DNA of 64,000 bases from an uncultured Paraprevotella sp. (GCA_944321525.1 CALULQ010000003.1:62001-126000), one strand, 5' to 3'; positions 41,968-51,952 are shown, numbered from the stretch's first letter. The notes: generated by a model from the letters alone, not told the origin. Program-made: numbers and translations.

Positions 41968-44025
41968 TTATGGCGTATTTTCTGTTTGAGTCTGTTGTTG
42001 TGCGCCTTGCGCCATCCGGCGCAGGTATCCGGCCAGCCGGTCGCCGTCGCGCGGCGTGGGCGGTTGGCGGTCGGCCATGCGGCCGTCGCGGTCGATGAGC
42101 AGGTAGGTGGGATAGGCCTGTATGGACAGGTGCCGCGTCAGCGCCTGTCCCATTTCCGGCGGCAGGTTGTAGTGCACGCTGTTCCGTCCGGTCAGGTCGT
42201 TCTCTTTCAGGAAGTTGAGCCAGCTTTCTTCCGGTGAGTGCACGGCCAGATAGAGGAACACGATGTCGTCTTCGTCCGCGAGCGAGGCTTTCAGCGCCGG
42301 AACTGCCTTCATCTGCAACTTGCACGGCTCGCACCATGTGCCCCAGAAGTCGACATAGACGATTTTGCCGCGGTACGGCCGCAGGATTTCGGCCCACAGG
42401 CTGTCCGGGCTTCCGATGCCTTCGAGCGCTTCTGTGGTTTTCAGGCTTTGTGGGTGAGACAGGTCCTGGCCTTGCAACCGCTGGTAGCGCTCCTGCCGGG
42501 CGGACACGAAGGCATACAGTTCAGGGTCGGAAAGACGTTCGCGGGCGAAGCCGATGATTTCCTGCGGGAAAGGCGCCCGGCGGCGGTCCAGTTCGTGCAA
42601 GACGACGCAGGCCGCATGGAAAGCCTTGAGGCTGTCCGCGACGTGCAGCAGGCGCAGGGGGGCGAGGTCTTTTTCTAGATTGCTCCGGATTTCCCACGTG
42701 TTGATTTTGTCTTGGTGCGCCTTGGCCAGTTGGCGGAACTCTTCGCTCTGTGTGAGCGCGCCGGCCCGTTCCATGGCGTCCAAGTAGGGGGCCATGCGCT
42801 CTTTCCACATGGCCGAGTCGGCCTGCAGCGATTCAAGGGAGAAGGACATGCTGATGCCCTCTTCCAGCAAGAGGAGGTCCGCCCGTTCGCGGTCGCTGAA
42901 GGTGTGGATGCCGTTCCGGTGCAGATAGTCAGCCAGCGTGGTGGCGGGCCACGTCACGCTGGAAGGCAGGGGGGAGGAATGGTAATGGCAAAAATTGTTC
43001 AAGGCGTAGCTCAGGTCGTCGTAGGCCGTGTAGGGCGGTCGGGCCAGTGCCAGCAGGGAGTCCACGGTGTGGAGAAAAGAGGAGGGGAAACGCTCAAACT
43101 GTCGCCGCTTGAGCGTGAACGCCTTTTGCAACATTTGGCCGGCGCATTGCAGCGCGATGCTCCGGTCGAGGTAGTCCGCGGCTTGGCGCGAAAGGGTGGG
43201 GGCGTCCTGCGCGTAAGTCGCGAGAACTTGCCGCTTGAGGCGCAGTTCGTCCATGCACACGGTTTTCCATTCTTCGGGCGAAAGGTCCTTGGAACGGTGC
43301 CAGTCCGCGTACCTGACGGTGCCGAGCCGCCGGTGACCCTCGATGATTTCCCTGTTGAAGTCCGCGCAACGGCCCATGAGGAAGATGCGCCCCTCCTCGT
43401 CGGCGTAGAGGGTCAGTGTGTCGCCGGGGGAGAGGATGGCCGGCATGAAAAGTCCCTCGAGCGCGTTGTTGATGTGCACTTCCGTGGCGCCCGTCACGGG
43501 CACGATGGCGGTGAACCGCCCCAGCGAATCCACGCGCGGACGGATTTCAAAGTCCTCTTCGGCAAAGGGGGAGGGCGCGCGGAGGAGAATGCCTTCCGGC
43601 GACTTGTGGAAGGGAATGTAGCCCCGGACGATGGCCGAGTCCGCCGCGTAACCGGTGGGCAAGGCGGGGACGTCGGCGGTTTCCCGCGGCACGGGGGGCA
43701 CGCGGCACAGGCGCACCGTGGCGGGCGTGCCGCCGGTGGCGGGTGTGATGGTGCAAAGGCTGTCGCGGCCGGGCACGAAACGGAGGTGCAACGTGACACG
43801 TTCGTTGCCGCGTCGCAGGGCGACGGTGCCTTTCCGGCGCTGCAGTTCGATGCGGTCGTAGGTCCAGAAATCGTTCCGGAAAATGGCGAAGCGGTCGAAG
43901 AACGCGTATGTCCATTGCGCCGTGGCCGTGTCGGCCCAGCAACCTTTCAGGCGGTCGATGCCTCCGGCGGCTTGCAAGGACAGGCACCATGCGGCCGCAA
44001 GACAGAGGAGTATTCTTTTTTTCAT
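41968..44025 (-). CDS. Exported TlpA-like thioredoxin-fold protein
   Basis: 685 aa starting MKKRILLCLAAAWCLSLQAAGG (signal peptide); an upstream in-frame ATG is less likely. The first 550 residues are a large helical and beta region without recognised domains. The C-terminal 140 residues are a TlpA/ResA-type thioredoxin domain with the CxxC site in FWGTWCEPCKLQMKAVP and cis-Pro in IQAYPTYLLIDRDG. Proteins of this build are common in Bacteroidales. The role is probably thiol-disulfide chemistry outside the cytoplasm. It leads the two-gene operon with the acetylesterase. Confidence 0.8.
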   Translation of the reverse strand: MKKRILLCLAAAWCLSLQAAGGIDRLKGCWADTATAQWTYAFFDRFAIFRNDFWTYDRIELQRRKGTVALRRGNERVTLHLRFVPGRDSLCTITPATGGTPATVRLCRVPPVPRETADVPALPTGYAADSAIVRGYIPFHKSPEGILLRAPSPFAEEDFEIRPRVDSLGRFTAIVPVTGATEVHINNALEGLFMPAILSPGDTLTLYADEEGRIFLMGRCADFNREIIEGHRRLGTVRYADWHRSKDLSPEEWKTVCMDELRLKRQVLATYAQDAPTLSRQAADYLDRSIALQCAGQMLQKAFTLKRRQFERFPSSFLHTVDSLLALARPPYTAYDDLSYALNNFCHYHSSPLPSSVTWPATTLADYLHRNGIHTFSDRERADLLLLEEGISMSFSLESLQADSAMWKERMAPYLDAMERAGALTQSEEFRQLAKAHQDKINTWEIRSNLEKDLAPLRLLHVADSLKAFHAACVVLHELDRRRAPFPQEIIGFARERLSDPELYAFVSARQERYQRLQGQDLSHPQSLKTTEALEGIGSPDSLWAEILRPYRGKIVYVDFWGTWCEPCKLQMKAVPALKASLADEDDIVFLYLAVHSPEESWLNFLKENDLTGRNSVHYNLPPEMGQALTRHLSIQAYPTYLLIDRDGRMADRQPPTPRDGDRLAGYLRRMAQGAQQQTQTENTP

Positions 44026-44050
44026 GGTCTTGTGCTCTGTGAACGCGTTG

Positions 44051-44058
44051 CAAAGATA
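44051..44058 (-). promoter_or_regulatory. -7 element for the TlpA-like/acetylesterase operon
   Basis: The reverse strand reads TATCTTTG, 25 nt upstream of the ATG at 44025. No clear -33 box. Confidence 0.5.
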
Positions 44059-44162
44059 ATGTTTTGGCACAGAAACTGCGGCTCTCGGGCGGAAAAAAAG
44101 GAGATGAAGGCATGAAATGTCGGTACAAAAGGGGCGAAGTCGTCTTTTTATCCCCTTTTTTC

Positions 44163-44193
44163 TTGGGCGCTTGCCATAAAATCAGTACATTTG
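44163..44193 (+). promoter_or_regulatory. Promoter of the etfB-etfA-acd operon
   Basis: TTG at 44163-44165, 20 nt, TACATTTG at 44186-44193. It lies 64 nt before the etfB start, which has AAGGAAAAG as ribosome-binding site. Confidence 0.6.
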
Positions 44194-44257
44194 CGGGTTG
44201 TGGTTTTTCCATGAAGCGAAAAAACAATCTTGATTAGATAATTTAAGGAAAAGAACT

Positions 44258-45130
44258 ATGAGTTTAAAAATCATCGTACTTGCCAAGCAAGTGCCCGACA
44301 CGCGGAACGTGGGGCCGGACGCCATGACACCGGAAGGCACCGTGAACCGTTCCGCACTGCCCGCGATCTTCAATCCCGAAGACTTGAACGCATTGGAACA
44401 GGCGTTGAGACTGAAAGACGCTAATCCGGGTTCCACCGTGACCGTCATCACCATGGGGCCGCCGCGCGCCGCCGAAGTGATCCGCGAAAGCTTGTATCGC
44501 GGGGCCGACGGCGGTTACCTGCTCACCGACCGTGCCTTTGCCGGCGCCGACACGCTGGCCACCAGCTATGCGCTCGCTACGGCCATCCGCAAAATCGGGG
44601 TGCCCGACGTGATTCTCGGAGGCCGCCAGGCCATTGACGGCGACACGGCCCAAGTGGGACCGCAGGTGGCACAGAAACTGGGATTGCCGCAAGTGACCTA
44701 CGTGGAGGAAATCTTGGCGTGCGCCGACGGGAAAATGACCGTGAAGCGTCACATCGACGGTGGCGTGGAGACGGTGGAAGCCCCCTTGCCGCTCGTGCTG
44801 ACCGTGAACGGCAGCGCTGCGCCGTGCCGTCCGCGCAACGCCAAACTGGTGATGAAATACAAGCGGGCCATGGTGCCGATGGAGATGCCGGCGGAAGGAC
44901 TGCCCTACGCCGAGGAATACGAGAAAAAGCCCTACCTCACGCTGGGGCAGCTCACGACGGCCGACGTGGACGCCGACCTCGCACAATGCGGACTGAGCGG
45001 CTCGCCCACCAAGGTGAAGGCCGTGCAGAACATCGTGTTCAAGGCCAAGGAGAGCAAGGTGCTCACCGCTTCGGACGCCGACGTGGAGGGATTGATACAA
45101 GAATTATTGGCTAACCATACAATCGGATAA
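44258..45130 (+). CDS. etfB: Electron transfer flavoprotein beta subunit
   Basis: 290 aa. Pairs with EtfA to carry electrons from acyl-CoA dehydrogenase. Family marks: LKIIVLAKQVPDTRNVGPDAM, EQALRLKDANPGSTVTVITMGPP, ILGGRQAIDGDTAQVGPQVAQKLG and VTYVEEI. The AMP/FAD-binding face (DGDTAQVGP) is intact. First gene of a three-gene operon with 6- and 2-nt gaps. Confidence 0.95.
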   Translation: MSLKIIVLAKQVPDTRNVGPDAMTPEGTVNRSALPAIFNPEDLNALEQALRLKDANPGSTVTVITMGPPRAAEVIRESLYRGADGGYLLTDRAFAGADTLATSYALATAIRKIGVPDVILGGRQAIDGDTAQVGPQVAQKLGLPQVTYVEEILACADGKMTVKRHIDGGVETVEAPLPLVLTVNGSAAPCRPRNAKLVMKYKRAMVPMEMPAEGLPYAEEYEKKPYLTLGQLTTADVDADLAQCGLSGSPTKVKAVQNIVFKAKESKVLTASDADVEGLIQELLANHTIG

Positions 45131-45136
45131 AGACTC

Positions 45137-46159
45137 ATGAACAACGTATTTGTATATTGCGAGCTTGAAGGCACTACGGTGGCCGAGGTAAGCCAGGAAT
45201 TGTTGACAAAGGGGCGCAAACTGGCCAACGAGCTGGGCGTGCAGCTCGAGGCCGTGGCCGCCGGGGCCGGTATTACGGGGAACATCGAATCCCAAATCTT
45301 GCCCTACGGCGTGGACCGCCTGCACATCTTCGATGCGCCGGGCCTGTCGCCCTATACGTCTTTGCCCCACACGGCAGTGATGGTCAATTTGTTTAAGGAA
45401 GAGCAGCCGCAGATTTGCCTGATGGGGGCCGACGTGGTGGGCCGCGACCTGGGGCCGCGCGTTTCGTCCGCCCTCCATTCCGGACTGACGGCGGACTGTA
45501 CCGCCCTCGAAATCGGTCCGCACGATGACAAGAAGGCAGGCAAGCACTACGACAACCTGCTCTATCAGATCCGTCCGGCGTTCGGCGGCAACATTGTGGC
45601 CACCATCGTGAACCCCGAGAACCGTCCGCAGATGGCCACCGTCCGCAGCGGCGTGATGAAGGCCGAGGTGCTCGACCCGAATTATAAAGGAGAGGTGGTC
45701 GTACACGACGTGGCCAAGTATGTACCCGAAACGGAATATGTGGTGAAGGTCATCGACCGCCATGTGGAAAAGGCCAAGAACAACCTGAAGGGCGCTTCCA
45801 TCGTCATCGCCGGCGGTTACGGCATGGGCAGCCGCGAAGGCTTCGACATGCTCTACGAACTGGCACACGAACTGCATGCCGAAGTGGGCGGAAGCCGTGC
45901 GGCTGTCGATGCAGGCTTCTGCGACCACGACCTGCAAATCGGACAGACGGGCGTGACCGTGCGCCCCAAGGTGTACATCGCCTGCGGCATCTCCGGCGCC
46001 ATCCAGCACATCGCCGGCATGAAGGAAAGCGGCATCATCATTTCGGTGAACAGCGATCCGAACGCACCGATCAACGCCATCGCCGATTACGTCATCAACG
46101 GTACGGTGGAGGAAGTCGTGCCGAAGCTTATTAAGTATTACAAACAAAACAGCAAGTAA
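45137..46159 (+). CDS. etfA: Electron transfer flavoprotein alpha subunit
   Basis: 340 aa. It holds the FAD of the ETF heterodimer. The C-terminal FAD domain is clear: IVIAGGYGMGSREGFDMLYELA, GGSRAAVDAGFCDHDLQIGQTG, YIACGISGAIQHIAGMKES and IISVNSDPNAPINAIADYVI. Full length. No bifurcating-type iron-sulfur partner is visible here, so plain electron transfer is the simplest reading. Confidence 0.95.
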   Translation: MNNVFVYCELEGTTVAEVSQELLTKGRKLANELGVQLEAVAAGAGITGNIESQILPYGVDRLHIFDAPGLSPYTSLPHTAVMVNLFKEEQPQICLMGADVVGRDLGPRVSSALHSGLTADCTALEIGPHDDKKAGKHYDNLLYQIRPAFGGNIVATIVNPENRPQMATVRSGVMKAEVLDPNYKGEVVVHDVAKYVPETEYVVKVIDRHVEKAKNNLKGASIVIAGGYGMGSREGFDMLYELAHELHAEVGGSRAAVDAGFCDHDLQIGQTGVTVRPKVYIACGISGAIQHIAGMKESGIIISVNSDPNAPINAIADYVINGTVEEVVPKLIKYYKQNSK

Positions 46160-46161
46160 AC

Positions 46162-47892
46162 ATGGCTAATTACTATTCAGACATACCGGAACTCAAGTAT
46201 CACTTGGAGAATCCGATGATGAAGCGCATCGTGGAATTGAAAGAGCGCGACTTCAGGGACAAGGACGAGTTCGACTATGCGCCGGTGGACTATGCCGACG
46301 CCATGGACTCTTACGACAAGACTTTGGAAATCGTGGGCGACATCACGGCCAACGTGATTGCACCGAACGCCGAAGGCGTGGACGCCGAAGGCCCGCACCA
46401 CCATGACGGACGTGTGGATTATGCCAGCGGCACGGTGGAAAACCTGGACGCGATGGTGAAGGCCGGCATGAACGGCATGACGATGCCCCGCAAGTACAAC
46501 GGACTGAACTTCCCCATCACGCCGTACACGATGTGTGCCGAGGTGGTGGCTGCCGCCGATGCCGGTTTCGGCAACATCTGGTCGCTGCAGGATTGCATCG
46601 AGACGTTGTATGAGTTCGGTGACGAGGACCAGCACAGCCGTTTCATCCCGAGGGTCTGCGCCGGTGAGACCATGTCAATGGACCTGACCGAGCCGGATGC
46701 CGGTTCGGACTTGCAGAGCGTGATGTTGAAAGCCACGTTCGACGAGGCCAACAATTGCTGGCGGTTGAACGGTGTGAAGCGTTTCATCACCAATGGCGAT
46801 GCGGACATCCATCTCGTTCTGGCCCGTTCGGAAGAAGGGACGAAGGACGGCCGCGGCCTTTCGATGTTCATCTACGACAAGCGCGACGGCGGAGTGGACG
46901 TGCGCCGCATCGAGAACAAGATGGGCATCCATGGCTCACCCACGTGCGAGTTGGTCTACAAGAACGCGAAGGCCGAGCTTTGCGGCAGCCGCAAGTTGGG
47001 ACTGATCAAGTATGTGATGGCGCTGATGAACGGTGCGCGTCTCGGCATCGCCGCCCAGTCGGTCGGCCTGAGCCAGGCTGCCTACAATGAGGCTTTGGCC
47101 TATGCCAAGGACCGCAAGCAGTTCGGCAAGGAAATCATCAACTTCCCGGCCGTGTACGATATGCTGGCCACGATGAAGGCCAAACTCGATGCCGGCCGCG
47201 CGTTGCTCTACCAGACTTCGCGCTATGTGGACATCTACAAGGCTTTGGACGACATTGCCCGCGAGCGCAAGTTGACGCCGGAAGAACGTGCCGAGCAGAA
47301 GAAGTACGCCAAACTGGCCGATAGCTTCACGCCGCTGGCCAAGGGCATGAACTCCGAATACGCCAACCAGAATGCATACGACAGCATACAGGTTCACGGT
47401 GGTTCTGGCTTCATGCTGGAGTATGCCTGCCAGCGCATTTATCGTGACGCACGCATCACTTCTATTTACGAGGGTACCACCCAATTGCAGACGGTGGCCG
47501 CCATCCGTTACGTGACCAACGGGGCTTATATTGCTACCATCCGCGAGTTTGAGGCTGTGCCGACTGCTCCGGAATTCGAGGGCTACATGACCCGCATCAA
47601 GGAGATGGCCAACAAGTTCGATGCCTGTACGAACGCCGTGAAGGAGATGAACAATCAGGAGTTGCATGACTTCGTGGCACGCCGCCTGATGGAAATGGCG
47701 GCCGACACCATCATGTGTCACTTGTTGCTGCAGGATGCCACCCGCCGTCCCGACCTCTTCGCCAAGAGTCTGGACGTGTATGTGAACTATGCCGAGGCCG
47801 AAGTGGAGAAGCACTTCAACTTCATCCGCAAGTTCACACCCGACCAGTTGGTGAACTATCGCCAAGTGGAAGCCGTGGCAGCCGCTGAGTGA
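46162..47892 (+). CDS. Acyl-CoA dehydrogenase family protein
   Basis: 576 aa, longer than the 380-aa core because of a C-terminal domain. Signatures: SMDLTEPDAGSDLQSV, HGSPTCELVYKNAKAELCGS, NGARLGIAAQSVGLSQAAYNEALAYAKDRKQFGK, and VHGGSGFMLEYACQRIYRDARITSIYEGTTQLQ, which carries the active-site region. Directly downstream of etfA by 2 nt, so its electron acceptor is almost surely this ETF. The acyl chain length preference cannot be told. The same gene trio is common in Bacteroidales. Confidence 0.93.
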   Translation: MANYYSDIPELKYHLENPMMKRIVELKERDFRDKDEFDYAPVDYADAMDSYDKTLEIVGDITANVIAPNAEGVDAEGPHHHDGRVDYASGTVENLDAMVKAGMNGMTMPRKYNGLNFPITPYTMCAEVVAAADAGFGNIWSLQDCIETLYEFGDEDQHSRFIPRVCAGETMSMDLTEPDAGSDLQSVMLKATFDEANNCWRLNGVKRFITNGDADIHLVLARSEEGTKDGRGLSMFIYDKRDGGVDVRRIENKMGIHGSPTCELVYKNAKAELCGSRKLGLIKYVMALMNGARLGIAAQSVGLSQAAYNEALAYAKDRKQFGKEIINFPAVYDMLATMKAKLDAGRALLYQTSRYVDIYKALDDIARERKLTPEERAEQKKYAKLADSFTPLAKGMNSEYANQNAYDSIQVHGGSGFMLEYACQRIYRDARITSIYEGTTQLQTVAAIRYVTNGAYIATIREFEAVPTAPEFEGYMTRIKEMANKFDACTNAVKEMNNQELHDFVARRLMEMAADTIMCHLLLQDATRRPDLFAKSLDVYVNYAEAEVEKHFNFIRKFTPDQLVNYRQVEAVAAAE

Positions 47893-47910
47893 TATATATA
47901 AAATAGGTAT

Positions 47911-47954
47911 AAGAAGGGAATGCGTGGGGCGTCAGTCCGGCGTGTTCCTTTCTT
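47911..47954 (+). terminator. Terminator after the acyl-CoA dehydrogenase gene
   Basis: 14-nt arms AAGAAGGGAATGCG (47911) and CGTGTTCCTTTCTT (47941) pair with three G-U wobbles, followed by a T-rich tract. Confidence 0.6.
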
Positions 47955-48037
47955 TTTCTTAAAAAGTCTTTGCGCCAGCGGATGTTTATGCGTTTTTTTA
48001 TAAATTCGCGAACACAAAACAAAATACTTGAAATCTC

Positions 48038-50845
48038 ATGCCATCTTTAAACCGGATTTTTCATAAGGGAGAGACAGCTCCGGAGACGGGAGAGGTTTCC
48101 GTGAAGGAACGGCTTAGGGATTTTGAAAAGGGCACCAAGTGTATTCTGGATAGCGACAGGTTCTTGGCTCGCAGTGATTATAAAGGTCTTACGGAGATGT
48201 ATGCGGATATCCATTCCCTTCTTTCTGTTTTGGAGCAGACGAAGATGCTGGAACCGTACTGTAAGGCTAACAAAATCAGCGTGAAGAAAGCGAGGGCGTT
48301 CCTTGCTCTTTATCAAGATCTGGCATCGGGCGAACCGAAGTCCGTGAAGAAGCATAATGAACACTTTGTCAGCAAACATCTGAAGGAAGAGCGGTATTAT
48401 CTGGACCACATCCTTCAAGACGTGGATGCGGGCATACGGCTTGACGAAGAACAGCGGCGTGTGGTGCTTTCGGATGAGGACTACACTTTGGTCGTGGCCG
48501 GGGCTGGAGCCGGAAAGACCACGACCGTGGCGGCAAAAGTGAAGTATCTTGTGGAACGCAAGGAAGTGAGGCCGGACCAGATATTGGTCATCTCGTTCAC
48601 CAACAAGGCCGTGGGTGAGCTTCGTGACAAGATCAACAAGGCCATGGGGATAGACTGCCCTGTGACGACGTTCCATAAAACGGGCTATGCCATTCTCCGG
48701 AGACAGGACGCGAACCGGAAGGCGGTGGTGGACGGAGGCTTCATGTTCCATGTGGTGAACCAATATCTGAAGAGCAATATATTGGACTCTCCGGGGCTGG
48801 TGGACAAGCTCATCCTCTTCTTTGGAAGCTATTTTGAGGCTCCCTACGAAGGAGATGACCTTAACGCTTTTTTCAATTATGTATCCAAGGCCGACTTTTC
48901 TACCTTGAAAGGCAATATGGAGGAATATGCGGAGCAGGTCATTGACCGTCGGACGGGCCGGTGTGTCAGCATTGCCCATGAGACACTGCGCTCGGCACAG
49001 GAAGTGCGGATTGCGAATTTCCTGTTCATGAACGGGATTGATTATTCGTATGAGAAGCCTTACCCTTATCATATCCTTCGTTCCCACAAACTTTACACGC
49101 CGGACTTTACCATTGAACAAGATGGGCGCGTGGCTTATATCGAGCATTTCGGCATTGCGGAAGACGGATGGAACAGCCGTTATTCCGAAGAAGAGCTGAT
49201 GCGGTACGAACAGGAAATCGAGGATAAGATAGCGTTGCACCGGAAACATGGCACAGAGCTGATTTTCACTTATTCGGATTACAATGACGGGCGTGATTTC
49301 CTGAAGCATCTGGAGGAGCAACTTGTGGAGCATGGCTTTGAGCTGCGTCCAAGGTCTTCGCGTGAGATTTTCGACAAAATCATAAGCACGGAGGAAAACA
49401 AATACATCTCCAGACTGGTCAAGTTGGTTTGCACCTTCATCCGGAATTTCAAGACACAAGGGCTGGCATTGGAAGATTTTTTCCGTATTCAGGCCCGGAC
49501 TTCTAATGAGCGCACCAAGTTGTTCATGCTTATTTGCGAGCAATGCTTTCATGAATATGAGAAGCGGTTGAAGGAGAGGCTGGCGATAGACTTCGAGGAC
49601 ATGATCAACGATTCCGCACGGATTCTGCGGGAAGAGGAGGTGAAAGGCAAGAAGCTGGATTTCAAATATATTATTGTAGATGAGTATCAGGACATCTCTC
49701 GCCAACGGTTTAACCTGACCCAAGAATTGGGCAAGTTGTGTGATGCGAAAATCATTGCCGTGGGCGATGACTGGCAGTCTATCTATGCTTATGCCGGTTC
49801 CGACATCACGCTGTTCACCCGTTTCCGGGAATCTTTCGGTTATGGGGCAAGCCTGACAATCGCCCGGACTTACCGTAATGCTCAGGAAGTGATTGACATT
49901 GCAGGTGGTTTCATCCAAAAGAATGCGACACAGATTCGCAAGAGCCTCGTTTCGCCCAAGCATATTGACCGGCCTGTCGTGGTGGAGACTTATACAGAGG
50001 AGGTGGACCGGAAGAAATATGAAGGCCGGGGAGGGAAGTATTTCCTTGTGGGCGAGACGGTGGAGCGGGTCATCGGGCAGATACAGGACGAGAATCCCGG
50101 GCGGCAGCCTTCCATCCTTCTGTTGGGACGCTATGGCTTTGACGCTTATAACCTGTGCCGCTCGTCTGATTTCATTTATGAGGAGAAAACGGGTAATGTG
50201 ATATCCAAAAAGTTCCCGTCATCGCGTCTGGAGTTCATGACCGTCCACCGTGCCAAGGGACTGGGTTATGATTATGTCATTCTCGTCAACGCCCGTAACG
50301 AATTGTATGGCTTCCCTTCCCAAGTGCAGGACGACCCGGTGTTGAGATATGTCGTGAAGGAGGACCGTTCGATGGAGTATGCCGAGGAACGCCGCCTTTT
50401 TTATGTGGCCTTGACGCGGACCAAGAACCGGGTGTATATCGTCACGCCCCGGCAGCGTCCTTCCGAGTTCGTTCTGGAAATCGTGCGTGACTTTCCGGGA
50501 GTGGCGGTGAATGGCACATTGGATGACCAGGTGCGGGATAGGGGAGAGGTCAAGCATTGTCCGGTTTGCGGTTATCCCATGCAGTTGCGTTATAAGAAGT
50601 CTTATGGGCTGAGGCTGTGGATTTGCTCCAACGAACCTGAAATCTGTGATTTCATGACCAATGACTTGCGGGGCGGCGACTTGCCGATTATCAAATGTGA
50701 CGCGTGCAAGGACGGGTATCTGATTGTCAAGGAAGGCCGGAATGAGCCTTTCTTGGGCTGTACGAACTATACGGCCGACAAGAAGGGCTGCAACCGGACC
50801 ATTTCCAAAAACTATTATAATAGGTGTATGAGAGAAGAGAGATAG
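48038..50845 (+). CDS. UvrD/Rep-like helicase with PD-(D/E)XK-like insert and C-terminal zinc ribbons
   Basis: 935 aa, superfamily 1A. Walker A is VVAGAGAGKTTTVAAKV (about residue 157), Walker B IIVDEYQDISRQRF (about 548), and motif VI region FMTVHRAKGLGYDYVILVNAR plus RRLFYVALTRTKNRVYIV. Between them, about residues 325-440, is a nuclease-like insert (LYTPDFTIEQDGRVAYIEHFG) that keeps Asp and Glu but lacks the usual ExK lysine. The C-terminus has two topoisomerase-type cysteine clusters (CPVCGYPM...WICSN; CDACKDGY...LGCTNY). This layout recalls helicase IV-like proteins. A repair or defence role is possible but not shown. Confidence 0.82.
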   Translation: MPSLNRIFHKGETAPETGEVSVKERLRDFEKGTKCILDSDRFLARSDYKGLTEMYADIHSLLSVLEQTKMLEPYCKANKISVKKARAFLALYQDLASGEPKSVKKHNEHFVSKHLKEERYYLDHILQDVDAGIRLDEEQRRVVLSDEDYTLVVAGAGAGKTTTVAAKVKYLVERKEVRPDQILVISFTNKAVGELRDKINKAMGIDCPVTTFHKTGYAILRRQDANRKAVVDGGFMFHVVNQYLKSNILDSPGLVDKLILFFGSYFEAPYEGDDLNAFFNYVSKADFSTLKGNMEEYAEQVIDRRTGRCVSIAHETLRSAQEVRIANFLFMNGIDYSYEKPYPYHILRSHKLYTPDFTIEQDGRVAYIEHFGIAEDGWNSRYSEEELMRYEQEIEDKIALHRKHGTELIFTYSDYNDGRDFLKHLEEQLVEHGFELRPRSSREIFDKIISTEENKYISRLVKLVCTFIRNFKTQGLALEDFFRIQARTSNERTKLFMLICEQCFHEYEKRLKERLAIDFEDMINDSARILREEEVKGKKLDFKYIIVDEYQDISRQRFNLTQELGKLCDAKIIAVGDDWQSIYAYAGSDITLFTRFRESFGYGASLTIARTYRNAQEVIDIAGGFIQKNATQIRKSLVSPKHIDRPVVVETYTEEVDRKKYEGRGGKYFLVGETVERVIGQIQDENPGRQPSILLLGRYGFDAYNLCRSSDFIYEEKTGNVISKKFPSSRLEFMTVHRAKGLGYDYVILVNARNELYGFPSQVQDDPVLRYVVKEDRSMEYAEERRLFYVALTRTKNRVYIVTPRQRPSEFVLEIVRDFPGVAVNGTLDDQVRDRGEVKHCPVCGYPMQLRYKKSYGLRLWICSNEPEICDFMTNDLRGGDLPIIKCDACKDGYLIVKEGRNEPFLGCTNYTADKKGCNRTISKNYYNRCMREER

Positions 50846-50853
50846 GGCGGGCT

Positions 50854-51855
50854 TCATAGCCCGTCCACATCTGTCTCAGACAGTCCGGTGAGTTGTACAA
50901 TCAGGCTCTTGTCCATTCCGTTGGCTTTCATGTTTCGTGCTATCTCGCGTTTTTCTGCGTCTCTTCCTTCTTGTAGTCCTTTTTCTATTCCCTTCTGCAT
51001 TCCTTTTTCTATTCCCTTCTGCATTCCTTTTTCTATTCCTTCCTTCATCCCCTTTTCCATCCCTTCTTTTATTCCTTTTTTCATCCCTTTCTTCATCCCT
51101 CTCTCCATTCCTTCTTTTTGGGCTTTGAGTACTGCTGTGGCGATGGTGTTTTTCCAGTCGCGGTACACTTTCAGGCTGTCTTCGTATGAGTCATATTCTT
51201 CCTTGGTGAACTTGGCGATTTCGGCAGCTTCGAAAAGGCGGGTGAAAATCCGTTCCTGAAGGGCTGGCGGACGTTCCATCAGGCGGGACAGGTTGCGGAG
51301 TACGAAGAGCCACTTCTCAAACATCCCGTGCAGTTCATCCTCGCGTTTGTTGAACTTCGGCATCTCCAGATAGATGAAAGTCAGTTTGTCGTAGAACACT
51401 TCTTTAGTCCGGTTGTCCGTGAGTTGCACTTCATGGTGGAAATAGTTATCATCCTGCGTGTCGAACGTGAAGTTCAGGATTCCGATGACGTATACGGCTT
51501 TCAGTCGGTAGTCCCACTCTCCTTTTTGTCCTTGTTCGCGGATGGGGAATGTGGCGTAGTAGAGGCTTCGGTCTTTGAAGAACTGCTGTTCGCCGCGTTG
51601 CATTTCCACCAGGATTTTCTCGCCGCGTTCATTTTCGCAATACACGTCGAACACCGCCCTGCGGTCACTTTCCCTTCCGCCTATATGTTCCGTGTTCAAG
51701 TAGGTGAGCGAGTGGATTTCCTCCCGCCCTTGCAGCAGGCTGTTGATGAAGCTGATGAGCAAATCCTTGTTCATCTCTGTCCCGAATAGTTTCTTGAATC
51801 CGAAATCCGTATAGGGGTTTACATAGCGGTCTGGTAATGTGTCATATCTGTCCAT
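50854..51855 (-). CDS. Rpn/PD-(D/E)XK nuclease family protein with internal repeat tract
   Basis: 333 aa from ATG 51855 (MDRYDTLPDRYVNPYTDFGFKKLFG); a longer frame upstream has no family match. The nuclease core has RRAVFDVYCENERGEKILVEMQRG, supplying the Asp and ExQ positions of this family, formerly annotated as putative transposase. Residues about 245-300 are short repeats of the GMxKGI/GMEKG type, encoded by near-identical DNA words (50990-51110). No terminal inverted repeats were seen. Convergent with the helicase gene, 8 nt apart. Probably not itself a mobile element. Confidence 0.8.
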   Translation of the reverse strand: MDRYDTLPDRYVNPYTDFGFKKLFGTEMNKDLLISFINSLLQGREEIHSLTYLNTEHIGGRESDRRAVFDVYCENERGEKILVEMQRGEQQFFKDRSLYYATFPIREQGQKGEWDYRLKAVYVIGILNFTFDTQDDNYFHHEVQLTDNRTKEVFYDKLTFIYLEMPKFNKREDELHGMFEKWLFVLRNLSRLMERPPALQERIFTRLFEAAEIAKFTKEEYDSYEDSLKVYRDWKNTIATAVLKAQKEGMERGMKKGMKKGIKEGMEKGMKEGIEKGMQKGIEKGMQKGIEKGLQEGRDAEKREIARNMKANGMDKSLIVQLTGLSETDVDGL

Positions 51856-51952
51856 GATGCAGCGGCTTTTATGATATCTGGGTTTCACCTTGCAAAGTAA
51901 GCAAAAAAGGAAGACAGCACAAACAGCAAGGGCGAAAAACATTATTTTTGTG

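Noticed and set aside
50854..51855. Rpn-family gene as an active insertion sequence
   Set aside because: I found no terminal inverted repeats or target-site duplication, and the family is now viewed as nucleases instead of typical transposases.
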